DNA from: CAZOWL01 sp964583605
GTDB taxonomy: Bacteria > Pseudomonadota > Gammaproteobacteria > Chromatiales > Chromatiaceae
Assembly: GCA_964583605.1 (NCBI GenBank)
Contig: CAZOWL010000068.1
Location: 1 to 24,708, forward strand
Direction of reading: 5' to 3'
DNA length: 24,708 nt
Of the stretch, positions 6,143 to 13,970 are shown piece by piece. Positions within the stretch are counted from its first letter, which is position 1; every line of letters starts with the position of its first letter. The translations under genes were made by a program, and so were the position numbers. The notes beneath the pieces were generated by a model. The model did not search any database. It was given only the letters and a program-made list of their open reading frames with translations, and was not told where the DNA came from.

Positions 6143-8137
6143 TCAGGATGAGCCTTCCACGAGGGCTGCCGTGGCGCGATCGAGCGCCTCTCGGTGACCG
6201 CGGAGCAACAGCACATCCCCGGGGCGCAGGCGGGTATCGAGTAGATGGCCGGGGACGCGCAGCGCCCCGCGGCGCGCGTCGATCAGCTCGGCGCCATAGC
6301 GGCTGAGATCGAGCTCCTGAGCTGTGCAGCCGGCCGCGCGATGGCCCTCGCCGAGGGTGACCGCGCGCACCTGCTCCGGGTAGTCGTGGGCATCCGCACC
6401 CGCTTCCGCCTCGGCCGAGTCGTGGAAGAACGCCCGCAGCGGCGCATAGTCCTCGGCCCGGATCGCACTCAGACGCCTTTCCACCTGTGATGGTGGAAGA
6501 CCCAGCAGGATGAGAAGCTGGCCAGCGAAGGCGAGGGCGGTCTCCAGGCCCTCCGGGAAGACCGTCGTGTTGCCGCTGTGCAACGGATCACCGTGCACTC
6601 CCGCTCGGCTCCGCACGAGAATCGGCAAATCGCCGTCGAGGCTCCGCAGATGGCCAAGTATCCGTGTTGCCAGGGCGGGGTCGCGCATGGTGATCGCGAG
6701 CGCCCGCGCCCGCTCGATGCCGGCCGCATGCAATATGCCAGGTTGAAGGGCATTGCCGAACAGTACGGGCTCTCCGGCGGCAGCAGCCTGGCGGACCCGC
6801 TCGGGGTCCAGGTCCAAGGCCAAGGCAGGAATACCCTCTTCAGACAGGAGGCGCATGAGGTTCTGGCCCAATCGCCCATAGCCGCATACGACCACGTGCC
6901 GATCCAGCCCGCTGCTCGCCTCGGCGACCTGCGCCTCGGCATCGAGCACGGCCTCTCTTTGTCGGCCTGGCCCCATTAGAGCGGCGATCTCGGCATTGAA
7001 ACGCAGCAGGATGGGTGCGAGGGCCATGCTGAGTATCAGCCCGCCGAGCAGCGCCTGTGTCACCTTACCGTCCAACAGCCCGAGCGCGTAGGCGCTGGCG
7101 ACGAGCAGGAGTCCGAGCTCACCGCCCTGGGCGAGACAGACGGCGCTCCGGCTTCCCTCTAGGCGCGGCTGGCCAAGGGACCTCAGTAGCGGAGCCAGTA
7201 TCAAGACCTTGCCGACTACGGCCGCGACGAGCACTAGGAGCACGGCATCGGGCATGGCAACGAGTGTCTGGAGGTCGAGCTGCATGCCGATTGTGGCGAG
7301 AAAGAGCCCCAGCATCAGGTCGCGAAACGGTCGAATGTCGGCCTCGATCTGATGCCGGAAGGGCGTCTCGCCGAGCAGCATGCCGGCCATGAAGGCGCCA
7401 AGGGTCGCAGACAAGCCGGCGGCAGCCGAGGCCGCAGCAGCCGCCAGCGCCAGGACCAGCGCCGTGAGCATGAAGAGCTCCAAAGACCTTGTCGACGCAA
7501 CCCAATGGAGCAGCGGTGGCAGCGCGCGCCGCCCGAGAAGAGCCAGAGCGATGAAGATCAGCGCCGCCTTGCCCAAAGCGAGCAACAACGGCCAGGTGAG
7601 CGACGCCGTGTCCGATGCCAGCGCGGGCAGGACCGCCAACAAGCCCAAGGCCGCGATATCCTGGAACAGCAAGATACCGGTTGCGGTCCGTCCGTGAGGT
7701 GCGGGGAGCTCCATCTGCTCCCCGAGCTGCTTGAGGACGACGGCGGTGGAAGACATTGCGAGCGCAGCGCCGACGAGCGCTGCGGCGATGGCGGGAAGAT
7801 TCCACCACCACCAGGCGACAAGGCCGAAGACGAGTGTCGTGGACAAGACCTGGGCGCCGCCCACACCGAGCACCAGGCGCTTCGCGGCCAGCAGGCGGGG
7901 CAGGGAGAGCTCCAAGCCGACGGTGAACATCAATAGGACCACGCCCAGCTCGGCGAGCTGCTGCATGGCCGGGCCGTCGGATAGCCAACCCAGTACGGAC
8001 GGGCCGATCAGGACCCCAGTGGCCAGGTAGCCGAGGACCGGCGAGAGTCTGAGGCGGAGAAACAGCGCCACCAGCACAGTCGCCAGCGCCAAGCTGACGA
8101 CAGGCTGGAGGCTCGTTGAGATGGTGAAGGTGTCCAA
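6143..8137 (-). CDS. kefB: KefB-like CPA2 monovalent cation:proton antiporter
   Basis: A 664-aa CPA2-family K+/H+ antiporter. The first 385 or so residues are an integral membrane domain with about 12 hydrophobic segments and family motifs such as SPVLGYLATGVLIGP, LGVVLLMFTVGLEL and LFQDIAALGLL. A RCK/TrkA-N domain follows, starting near residue 412 (VVVCGYGRLGQNLMRLL, Rossmann GxGxxG-like), then a TrkA-C domain with a closing LRPGDVLLLRG block. Such antiporters acidify or adjust K+ in the cytoplasm under electrophile or other stress. It lies 114 bp downstream of an hsp20 gene on the same strand, with a small stem-loop between them, so it may be read from the same sigma54 promoter. KefB versus KefC or another CPA2 subtype is not certain. 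Confidence 0.88.
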   Translation of the reverse strand: MDTFTISTSLQPVVSLALATVLVALFLRLRLSPVLGYLATGVLIGPSVLGWLSDGPAMQQLAELGVVLLMFTVGLELSLPRLLAAKRLVLGVGGAQVLSTTLVFGLVAWWWWNLPAIAAALVGAALAMSSTAVVLKQLGEQMELPAPHGRTATGILLFQDIAALGLLAVLPALASDTASLTWPLLLALGKAALIFIALALLGRRALPPLLHWVASTRSLELFMLTALVLALAAAAASAAAGLSATLGAFMAGMLLGETPFRHQIEADIRPFRDLMLGLFLATIGMQLDLQTLVAMPDAVLLVLVAAVVGKVLILAPLLRSLGQPRLEGSRSAVCLAQGGELGLLLVASAYALGLLDGKVTQALLGGLILSMALAPILLRFNAEIAALMGPGRQREAVLDAEAQVAEASSGLDRHVVVCGYGRLGQNLMRLLSEEGIPALALDLDPERVRQAAAAGEPVLFGNALQPGILHAAGIERARALAITMRDPALATRILGHLRSLDGDLPILVRSRAGVHGDPLHSGNTTVFPEGLETALAFAGQLLILLGLPPSQVERRLSAIRAEDYAPLRAFFHDSAEAEAGADAHDYPEQVRAVTLGEGHRAAGCTAQELDLSRYGAELIDARRGALRVPGHLLDTRLRPGDVLLLRGHREALDRATAALVEGSS

Positions 8138-8167
8138 CGTCGGGTCATCGCAGCGTAACCCGAAGCC

Positions 8168-8184
8168 CCGACTGCGGAAGTCGG
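8168..8184. other. Intercistronic stem-loop between hsp20 and kefB
   Basis: CCGACT and AGTCGG form a perfect 6-bp stem around a GCGGA loop. No T-run follows on either strand, so it is not a convincing terminator. It could reduce read-through or stabilise the upstream hsp20 message. Confidence 0.35.
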
Positions 8185-8251
8185 ATTACGGCGCAAGATT
8201 GGGCGCTCGTTGTTCCCAGATCGTGTCCGATCCGGCGCTTTCAGCGCGACC

Positions 8252-8641
8252 TCAGCTCACCTGGATCCGGCGCGGCTGCAGCTCGGCCCGCTTGGGCAGA
8301 TGCAGCGTCAAGACGCCGTCCATCATCTCTGCGGTGATCTGGTCCGCTTGCAGCTCGTTGCTCAGCGTGAAGTTGCGGCGGAAACGGGTCGTGCTGACAT
8401 CGGCATAGAGCGCCTCCATCTTCTCGGGCATCTCGATCGCCGCCTGGCCCTCGATCGAGAGATTATTGCCGTCGACCTTGACCTCGAGCCAGTCTTTCGA
8501 GACACCGGGCATATCGGCGATCAGGGTGATCTCCTTCTCGGTCTCGTAGATGTCCACCGGCGGCCGCAGGGCGACATCGGCCTCGCTGCGGGTCTGCATC
8601 CCGCCCTCTTTGGTGCCTTGCATCTCTTGATGCTCAGCCAT
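8252..8641 (-). CDS. hsp20: Small heat-shock protein Hsp20 (second copy)
   Basis: A 129-aa Hsp20. After a short hydrophilic N-terminus, the alpha-crystallin domain begins near residue 27 (PPVDIYETEKEITLIADMPG) and ends with GVLTLHLPKRAE; a short QPRRIQVS tail follows. The plant-like ADMPGVSKDWLEVKV start of the domain and the compact length are typical of bacterial class Hsp20 proteins. A good ribosome site (GGAGGT) precedes ATG 8641. It begins 80 bp after the other hsp20 ends, so the two should be co-transcribed. Two different Hsp20 proteins in one operon often form mixed oligomers in other bacteria; that is only a possibility here. Confidence 0.93.
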   Translation of the reverse strand: MAEHQEMQGTKEGGMQTRSEADVALRPPVDIYETEKEITLIADMPGVSKDWLEVKVDGNNLSIEGQAAIEMPEKMEALYADVSTTRFRRNFTLSNELQADQITAEMMDGVLTLHLPKRAELQPRRIQVS

Positions 8642-8721
8642 GACATACCTCCGCTATTTACAAGTTGGTCGCAATCTGATCGTGAGTTGGTTGCAGCTAG
8701 GTCGCTGGCTCGCTCCGCGCC

Positions 8722-9165
8722 TTACTTCACCTGGATCTGACGCGGACGCACGGTCTCGCGGCGCCGCACGGCGATATGGAGCACGCCGTCGCTGTAGCTG
8801 GCGGTGACCTTGTCCGGGTCCACGTCTTCCGGCAGTGTGACCACACGCCGGAAGCCGCCATTGAAGCGCTCGCGCCGGTAGAACTGTGCCTGCTCCGGCG
8901 CCTCTGTGCGGCGCTCGCCGGCGATGGTCAGCAGGTTCTGCTGCAGCGAGATGTCGAGGCGGTCCTTGTCGACACCGCTGGCGAAGACATAGACATCGAC
9001 CTGCTCCGGCGAGGCGCCCACATTGATCGCCGGAAAGGTGCCCGTAGCCGACGCGCGGATGCCGGACTCACCGCCAACATCGCCAAACAGCTGGCCCAGC
9101 TGCCGGCGCATCCGCTCGAGCTGGTCGAATAGATCGCCATCGAAATTTGGGAGATACCCCACCAT
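8722..9165 (-). CDS. hsp20: Small heat-shock protein Hsp20 (first copy)
   Basis: A 147-aa Hsp20. The N-terminus (MVGYLPNFDGDLFDQLERMR) is amphipathic. The crystallin domain starts near residue 44 (FPAINVGASPEQVDVYVFAS) and closes with GVLHIAVRRRE, then a basic QIQVK tail. It is of the bacterial class A-like type (FxRRERFxGxFxRxVxLPEDVD). The ribosome site AGGAGGTGA is perfect and sits six bases before ATG 9165. It is the first gene of the hsp20-hsp20 operon, with a leader of about 185 nt from the predicted sigma54 start near 9350. The nearest upstream neighbour on the strand is the sigma54 response regulator gene. Confidence 0.93.
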   Translation of the reverse strand: MVGYLPNFDGDLFDQLERMRRQLGQLFGDVGGESGIRASATGTFPAINVGASPEQVDVYVFASGVDKDRLDISLQQNLLTIAGERRTEAPEQAQFYRRERFNGGFRRVVTLPEDVDPDKVTASYSDGVLHIAVRRRETVRPRQIQVK

Positions 9166-9360
9166 GTTTCACCTCCTGTTCTGAGTGACGGTTCGTAGGT
9201 CTTGCGGCCTGGTACCTGGTTCAGCTCAATGCTGTGATCGCTGGCACTGCCCCTTGGGCCTTCCCGACCAGCCTTCCTCATCGGCAGTCAGGTCGCCCTG
9301 ATGGCCGGAGGCCGCGGGCCTGGAAGTCGGTTTGCCTCGATGTGCCCGAATAAGATATAA

Positions 9361-9376
9361 AGCAATGTTCATGCCT
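9361..9376 (-). promoter_or_regulatory. Predicted sigma54 (RpoN) promoter of the hsp20-hsp20 operon
   Basis: On the minus strand AGGCATGAACATTGCT has GG-N10-GC spacing and matches TGGCACG-N4-TTGCW at 13 of the 15 positions I compare, including GGCA, the G before the spacer and TTGCT. Transcription would start near 9350. Paired palindromes lie upstream at 9430-9477. The spacer 9166-9535 holds no gene that I can support. Confidence 0.7.
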
Positions 9377-9429
9377 GAAGATGTGGCGCTGCTACATGAC
9401 CGGATCCGCGGCGAGTGTGGGATCCGTTG

Positions 9430-9477
9430 CGGTCAGTATGGCCGACCGGCGGCGGCTCAGCCCGGCCATGTTGGCCG
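9430..9477. promoter_or_regulatory. Paired palindromic enhancer-like sites upstream of the hsp20-hsp20 operon
   Basis: CGGTCAGTATGGCCG (9430-9444, centre 9437; one arm mismatch) and CGGCCATGTTGGCCG (9463-9477, centre 9470; perfect arms). Centre spacing is 33 bp, identical to the pair at 5986-6033. The near palindrome is about 75 bp from the -12 GC here and about 86 bp in the other promoter, a difference of about one DNA turn. Placement at about -87 and -120 from the predicted start is classic for NtrC-type enhancers. Confidence 0.65.
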
Positions 9478-9535
9478 GTCAGTGGCTCGGAAGCGGGCGC
9501 ACCGGGGGAGACTGAGATGGGAGGCCGATCGCCCA

Positions 9536-10909
9536 TCAAGACTCGTTGAGCTTGCGCCGCAGCGTGCGCTCGCCGATGCCGAGCTGCTTTGCCGCCTTGC
9601 TGCGGTTGAATCCGCTCTCCTTTAGCGCCGCGTCGATCAGCAGCCATTCGGCGTCGGCCAGCGTGGTGCCTTTCGGAATCAGGACGCCATCGCGCGCGGG
9701 ATGGCCGCGGCTTACCTTGCTCGGCAGTAGGGGCTCGAGCAGCCTGGGGCCGATCTCGCGGAGGCACGGCGGCAAGCGAACCGCCAAACGCGCCACGACA
9801 TTGCGCAGCTCGCGGACATTGCCCGGCCAGTGATAGGACTCGAGCCGCGACAAGGCCTCGGGCGTCAGGCGCGGCGGGGCGCAATCCCATCCCATGTCGC
9901 GCACGCTGTTGGCGAGAAAGTGCTGCGCGAGCAAGGCGATGTCGCGGGGACGATCACGCAGCGGCGGCAGCTGGATGGGGAGCACATTGAGGCGGAACAG
10001 CAAATCCTCTCGGAACAGCCCCGCCTCGACCCGCTCTTCGAGCGGCCGATGGGTCGCCGCGACGACGCGAACATCCACTGCCACGCCCCGCTCTGCGCCG
10101 ATCGGCTGTACGGCCCCCTCTTCCAGGACCCGCAAAAGGCTGACCTGGGCGGCCGGCGGCATCTCGCCGATCTCGTCGAGGAATAGCGTACCCTTATCGG
10201 CCTGCTCGAACCGGCCGCGGTGCCGGCGGCTCGCCCCGGTGAAGGCGCCCTTCTCGTGACCGAACAGCTCGGCCTCGAGCATCGTCTCGGGGATAGCGCC
10301 GCAATTGACCGCGACAAACGGCCCCTGCGCCCGCCGGCCCAGCCCGTGCAAGGCGCGCACGACGAGCTCCTTGCCGGTCCCAGTCTCGCCCTGGATCAGG
10401 ACGGGCTGGTCGCTTGCGGCGAAGCGCGGCAATTCGAGCAATGCCTCGGTCATCGCCGGGTCGCAGTAGGTCAGATAGGGGGCGAGCTGCTCGGCGATGC
10501 CGCGGCTGGCCCGTTTGCTCGCGAGGTCGGCCGCGATGTGGCGTGCAACCTCGAGCGGATCGACCGGCTTCTCGAAGTAGTGCCGAGCCCCCTGGCGCAG
10601 CGCGTGTACCGCGTTGCCGATGCTGCCGTGGCCGGTGATGATGTAGAAGCCGCCGTCTGGCACGCGGGCGAGGTAGTCGGGGAGCAGGTCAAGTCCGGTA
10701 CCGTCCCTGAGCTGCAGGTCGGCCAGCACGGCATCCGGCGTCGTCTCGGCGACGGCGGCACGGGCTTCGCGGAGGCTCCCGACGCCGGCGACCTTGGCAC
10801 CCAATCCGGTCAACACACGCATCAGGCTGCGCAGGACTCCTGGGTCGTCGTCGAGCACCAGAAGAGACAAGCCTGTCAGGTCAGGGGACGTCTTCTCAGC
10901 GCCTTCCAC
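9536..10909 (-). CDS. Sigma54-dependent NtrC-family response regulator
   Basis: A 457-aa bacterial enhancer-binding protein. The receiver domain (about 14-130) has the acidic pocket D20-D22, phosphoacceptor D64, T92 and K114. The AAA+ domain has Walker A GETGTGKE (174-181), the sigma54-contacting GAFTGA loop (221-226), Walker B TLFLDE (241-246) and the RxDLLFRLNVLPI and WPGNVRELRN motifs. A Fis-type helix-turn-helix (NRSKAAKQLGIGERTLRRKL) closes the protein. It must therefore activate RpoN promoters. The GTG start overlaps the kinase gene by 34 bp, so translation is coupled. The target is not given by the protein itself, but both neighbouring hsp20 promoters are sigma54-type with matched palindromes, which makes them the likely regulon. 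Confidence 0.95.
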   Translation of the reverse strand: MEGAEKTSPDLTGLSLLVLDDDPGVLRSLMRVLTGLGAKVAGVGSLREARAAVAETTPDAVLADLQLRDGTGLDLLPDYLARVPDGGFYIITGHGSIGNAVHALRQGARHYFEKPVDPLEVARHIAADLASKRASRGIAEQLAPYLTYCDPAMTEALLELPRFAASDQPVLIQGETGTGKELVVRALHGLGRRAQGPFVAVNCGAIPETMLEAELFGHEKGAFTGASRRHRGRFEQADKGTLFLDEIGEMPPAAQVSLLRVLEEGAVQPIGAERGVAVDVRVVAATHRPLEERVEAGLFREDLLFRLNVLPIQLPPLRDRPRDIALLAQHFLANSVRDMGWDCAPPRLTPEALSRLESYHWPGNVRELRNVVARLAVRLPPCLREIGPRLLEPLLPSKVSRGHPARDGVLIPKGTTLADAEWLLIDAALKESGFNRSKAAKQLGIGERTLRRKLNES

Positions 10910-12264
10910 CAGTGTGGCACCTCGTTCCGCCGCAGCGGTACACTGAGCAGGATCCTAGCACCGCCGCCGGCTCGATTCTCGGCGCGCACCTGGCCGCCGT
11001 GGTCGGCGACGACGCGCTGCACGATGGCAAGACCCAAACCATTGCCATCTGGCTTGGTGGTATAGAAGGCGTCGAAGAGACGGGGCGCATGCTCCTCGGC
11101 GATGCCCTGGCCGCGGTCCTCGACAACGATTTGCAGCCACCCGTCAGCGACTCGTGTGCTGACCGAGATCGCGCCTTCCGTCTGACCGCTCTGGGCGGCA
11201 TTGATGAGGATATTGACCAAGGCATCGCGCATTGCCTCCCTCTGCAGCACGGCCTGAGGCATGTCGGCTGGGATGTCGATCATCACGTCTAGTCCGCGCT
11301 CGGCGAGGATCGGCCCCGCGAGTCGGACGGCCTCCTGCAGCATGGGCTCGACGTCGATGGCCGTGAAGGTGTCCTCCGGCCGGCGCGTGAGCTTCAGAAA
11401 GGCGCTCAGCTTGGTACTCAGGGCGACGATGTCGCGCTCGAGGTCGGCGACGATGTCCTGAGACTGCTCCGGCGCGACCTGCAGGGCCGTGACGTTGGCG
11501 CGCAACGCCATCAGAGGGTTGCGCAGCTCATGGACCAGCTCGGCTGCCAGCTCGGTGATCGAGGCGCGCCGATAGATGTCTTGGAAATGGGCCTCGATGT
11601 GCCGTGTCCTGTGCATCGCGAAGAAGGCGATACCGAAGGCCGCGACGATGCTGAGGGCACCGACCCCGGCAAGTAGGCGGATCGCGCGCTCGATCGAGGC
11701 CAGGCCTGCTCCGATGTGGGCTTGCAGTCGCTCGCGATCGAAGGTGAGGGCGAGCCTTGTCGGAGCTGCGGCCTCCGAGGTCAGGTCATAGCCTAGCCGA
11801 AACTCATCCTCGGACTCCGAGAAGAGACGCTGAGCGGCCGGTGGATCGGTCGACGGCGGCTCGGCATGAGTTGCTAGCGGAGCGGTGAAGGGTGGCTGCT
11901 CGGACCAAGCGCCGTCAGGCTGCAGCGCGAAGCCGCGCTGACCATCACGCAGGGTGATGGTCTTCAGCGACGGCAGGTCGATGAACAGGCGCGTGAGGTC
12001 CCCGGCAAGCCAGGGCTCGGCCGCCTCCAGGGCGGTCAGCGCGTCAACGCCACCGAGCTTCTCGGCCAGGGGCCCGACGGCCGCATCGATCTCAGCGACG
12101 AGCAGGCGGGTCTCGACGGCCCGCATCTGCAGGTAGAGCCAAGCCCCACCTCCGCCGACGACCGCCAGATAGAGGGCCAGCAGAAGCCCGAAGGGCAACA
12201 GCAGGAGTCGCGTGACGGCGAAGTGCGAGCGGATCACGGATAACCTAGGATCGATAGAAAACAA
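10876..12264 (-). CDS. Membrane sensor histidine kinase paired with the sigma54 regulator
   Basis: A 462-aa (from TTG 12264) inner-membrane kinase. TM1 is at about 20-46 and TM2 at about 196-217, enclosing a periplasmic domain of roughly 150 residues with no sequence motif I recognise. The cytoplasmic part has a HisKA domain with H245 (ELVHELRNPLMAL), then a complete ATPase domain: N box NILINAAQSG, G1 EDRGQGIA, F box FDAFYTTK, G2 GNGLGLAI. There is no HAMP or PAS domain that I can see. TTG 12264 has no visible ribosome site; GTG 12237 (codon 10) is an equally likely start. It overlaps the response regulator gene by 34 bp. The periplasmic sensor and the regulated periplasmic protease DegP together suggest envelope stress sensing. 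Confidence 0.92.
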   Translation of the reverse strand: MFSIDPRLSVIRSHFAVTRLLLLPFGLLLALYLAVVGGGGAWLYLQMRAVETRLLVAEIDAAVGPLAEKLGGVDALTALEAAEPWLAGDLTRLFIDLPSLKTITLRDGQRGFALQPDGAWSEQPPFTAPLATHAEPPSTDPPAAQRLFSESEDEFRLGYDLTSEAAAPTRLALTFDRERLQAHIGAGLASIERAIRLLAGVGALSIVAAFGIAFFAMHRTRHIEAHFQDIYRRASITELAAELVHELRNPLMALRANVTALQVAPEQSQDIVADLERDIVALSTKLSAFLKLTRRPEDTFTAIDVEPMLQEAVRLAGPILAERGLDVMIDIPADMPQAVLQREAMRDALVNILINAAQSGQTEGAISVSTRVADGWLQIVVEDRGQGIAEEHAPRLFDAFYTTKPDGNGLGLAIVQRVVADHGGQVRAENRAGGGARILLSVPLRRNEVPHWWKALRRRPLT

Positions 12265-12427
12265 CTGAAACGCCGGAGTGAGGCCGGGCCGAGCTTGCGG
12301 GGCCCAACAATCGAGGCCTGGTAGAGGCTCACGGTGTCGAGCCTCATGTCTCGGCCCAGTCTATATGCTCACATTGCCTTGGTGCTGTTCCTTTTGGGCA
12401 CGACAGGGGGCAGGAGGTGGGCGGCGC

Positions 12428-13486
12428 TCAGAGCTGCTCGGAGACCTCGGCCTCGGCGAAGGTGGCCATCTCGTTGTGCAGCGCGCAGGCCATGCGCAGC
12501 AGCGGGACAGCGACGGCGGCGCCGCTGCCTTCGCCGAGGCGCATGCCCAGGTCGAGCAGCGGGTGGCCGCCGATGGCCTCGACGATCCGCCGATGACCTG
12601 GCTCAGCGGAGGCGTGGGTCAGGATGAGCCAGTCGGTGACTCCGGGCCGCAGTTGCTCGGCCGCGAGTGCGGCGGCTGAGCTGATGAAGCCGTCGACCAG
12701 CACCGGCAGGCCCATCTGCGCCGAGGCGATGTAGGCGCCAGCGAGCGCGGCGATCTCGAAGCCGCCGAGGCGTCGCAGGGCCTCGCGCGGGTCGGCGAGG
12801 TGCGCTCGATGCCGCGCTAGAGCGCGCTCGATGACAGACCGCTTGTGCGCCACGCCCTCGGCATCGAGACCGGTGCCGGGCCCGGCAAGCCCTTCGGCGG
12901 AGGCGGCAAGCAGCGCGCAGGCAAGCGCTGCTGCGGAGGTCGTATTGCCGATGCCCATCTCGCCGCCGATGAAGAGCTCGGCCCCGGCGAGACGGGCGCG
13001 CTCGGCGGCGTGACGTCCGGCGGCGAGTGCGCGCACGCATTGGTGCTCATCCATTGCCGCGGTCTCGGTGAAGTTGGCCGTGCCGGGCCCGAGATCATAG
13101 CGGCGTACGCCCTCGAGCGCTCCGGGATCGGCGACCGTGCCCAGCGTGACGACCTCCAGCGTGGCCCCCAGGGCATGCGCCGCAACGCTGATCGCGGCCC
13201 CGCCCCGGGCGAAGTTCTTGACCATCTCGGCGGTCACCGACTGCGGAAACGCCGAGACGCCCTCGGCGGCGACACCGTGGTCGCCGGCGAACACGGTAAT
13301 CGCGATTCGATCGGCGCGTGGTCGCGGGCGGCCCTGCATCGCGGCAAGTCGCACAGCAAGCTCTTCCAGCCGTCCGAGTGCGCCGCGCGGCTTCGTCAGC
13401 ATCGCCTGACGGGCCAAGGCCTCGGCGCGGGCGCCCTCATCGAGGCCGGCAGCCGGGACATCCAACCATTCAAAATCCTGAGTCAC
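12428..13486 (-). CDS. cobT: Nicotinate-nucleotide-dimethylbenzimidazole phosphoribosyltransferase CobT
   Basis: CobT makes alpha-ribazole phosphate from dimethylbenzimidazole and nicotinate mononucleotide, for the lower ligand of cobalamin. The 352-aa length is normal. Family blocks present are KPRGALGRLEELA, FAGDHGVAAEGVSAFPQSVT, FIGGEMGIGNTTSAAAL, LVDGFISSAAAL and the catalytic glutamate in RLGEGSGA (E319, equivalent to E317 of the Salmonella enzyme). It starts at GTG 13486 with GGAGAGG just upstream. It stands apart from the other cobalamin genes here, separated by the NYN-LOTUS gene and a repeat-rich spacer. I saw no cobalamin riboswitch upstream. It looks intact. Confidence 0.95.
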   Translation of the reverse strand: MTQDFEWLDVPAAGLDEGARAEALARQAMLTKPRGALGRLEELAVRLAAMQGRPRPRADRIAITVFAGDHGVAAEGVSAFPQSVTAEMVKNFARGGAAISVAAHALGATLEVVTLGTVADPGALEGVRRYDLGPGTANFTETAAMDEHQCVRALAAGRHAAERARLAGAELFIGGEMGIGNTTSAAALACALLAASAEGLAGPGTGLDAEGVAHKRSVIERALARHRAHLADPREALRRLGGFEIAALAGAYIASAQMGLPVLVDGFISSAAALAAEQLRPGVTDWLILTHASAEPGHRRIVEAIGGHPLLDLGMRLGEGSGAAVAVPLLRMACALHNEMATFAEAEVSEQL

Positions 13487-13715
13487 TTGACCTCTCCGGA
13501 AGGCGGCGCCCCAAGCGCGGGGGCTCGATCGTGCCTGCGATCCTCCCTCGGGGCAAGCTCTGCTTCGGCACGCGTTGTGACTGATATTGTCCCGCTCGAT
13601 CTTCGAAAGAGTAGCCTGGCGCCAGGCGTGCCGGCTGCTGCCACGACATCAGGTACCCAGGCGTGTAACCCTTGACCATGCTCAATCGCCTTGGGCCGCG
13701 ATCATGGCGGCAGTC

Positions 13716-13745
13716 GGCCGCTATGTGAAGCTTCACATAGCGGCC
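13716..13745. repeat. 30-bp perfect palindrome
   Basis: GGCCGCTATGTGAAG (13716-13730) is followed directly by its exact reverse complement (13731-13745), with no loop. Nearby GCGGACATATGGCGG (13750-13764) has a related flavour. It could be an intergenic repeat unit, a junction of two inverted element ends, or a protein binding site. Confidence 0.8.
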
Positions 13746-13903
13746 AAGAGCGGACATATGGCGGTGCGCTGCTCACGGCAGGTCAACGCCGATAGACGGC
13801 ACCAGTCGAGCCGCGCTGCGGCGCCCGTTTCCCGGCCTCAGCGGACATCACGTCAACCGCAGTATGTTATCGGGCTTGCCAGGCGTAAGCTTCATGAGAG
13901 GCA

Positions 13904-13970
13904 AAAGGCAAGACCTGACACCGTGTGCTCCGTGTGCTCCGAAAGGCAAGACCTGACACCGTGTGCTCCG
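13904..13970. repeat. Tandem direct repeat with the GCAAGACCTGACACC core
   Basis: Two identical 29-bp copies (13904-13932 and 13942-13970), period 38 bp, each starting AAAGGCAAGACCTGACACC and ending GTGTGCTCCG. A second GTGTGCTCCG-like unit fills the gap. The core is related to the repeat end at 1540-1566. No linked transposase is present. Confidence 0.75.

Noticed and set aside
10220..11065. Plus-strand frame of 281 codons opposite the regulator and kinase genes
   Set aside because: It is a shadow of two strongly conserved minus-strand genes, caused by high GC at third positions.
12265..12427. Search for the CGGCCA-NNN-TGGCCG palindrome ahead of the kinase gene (autoregulation)
   Set aside because: No copy and no convincing GG-N10-GC promoter on the minus strand, so autoregulation by the same sites is not supported here.
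13487..13715. Possible cobalamin riboswitch upstream of cobT
   Set aside because: I looked on the minus strand for the conserved B12-box and GCCACTG-type core and did not find them; the same holds for the region ahead of cobD.
13470..13757. Open 95-codon minus-strand frame overlapping the cobT start
   Set aside because: No family likeness, it runs through the 30-bp palindrome, and it has no clear ribosome site; more likely chance in high-GC DNA.
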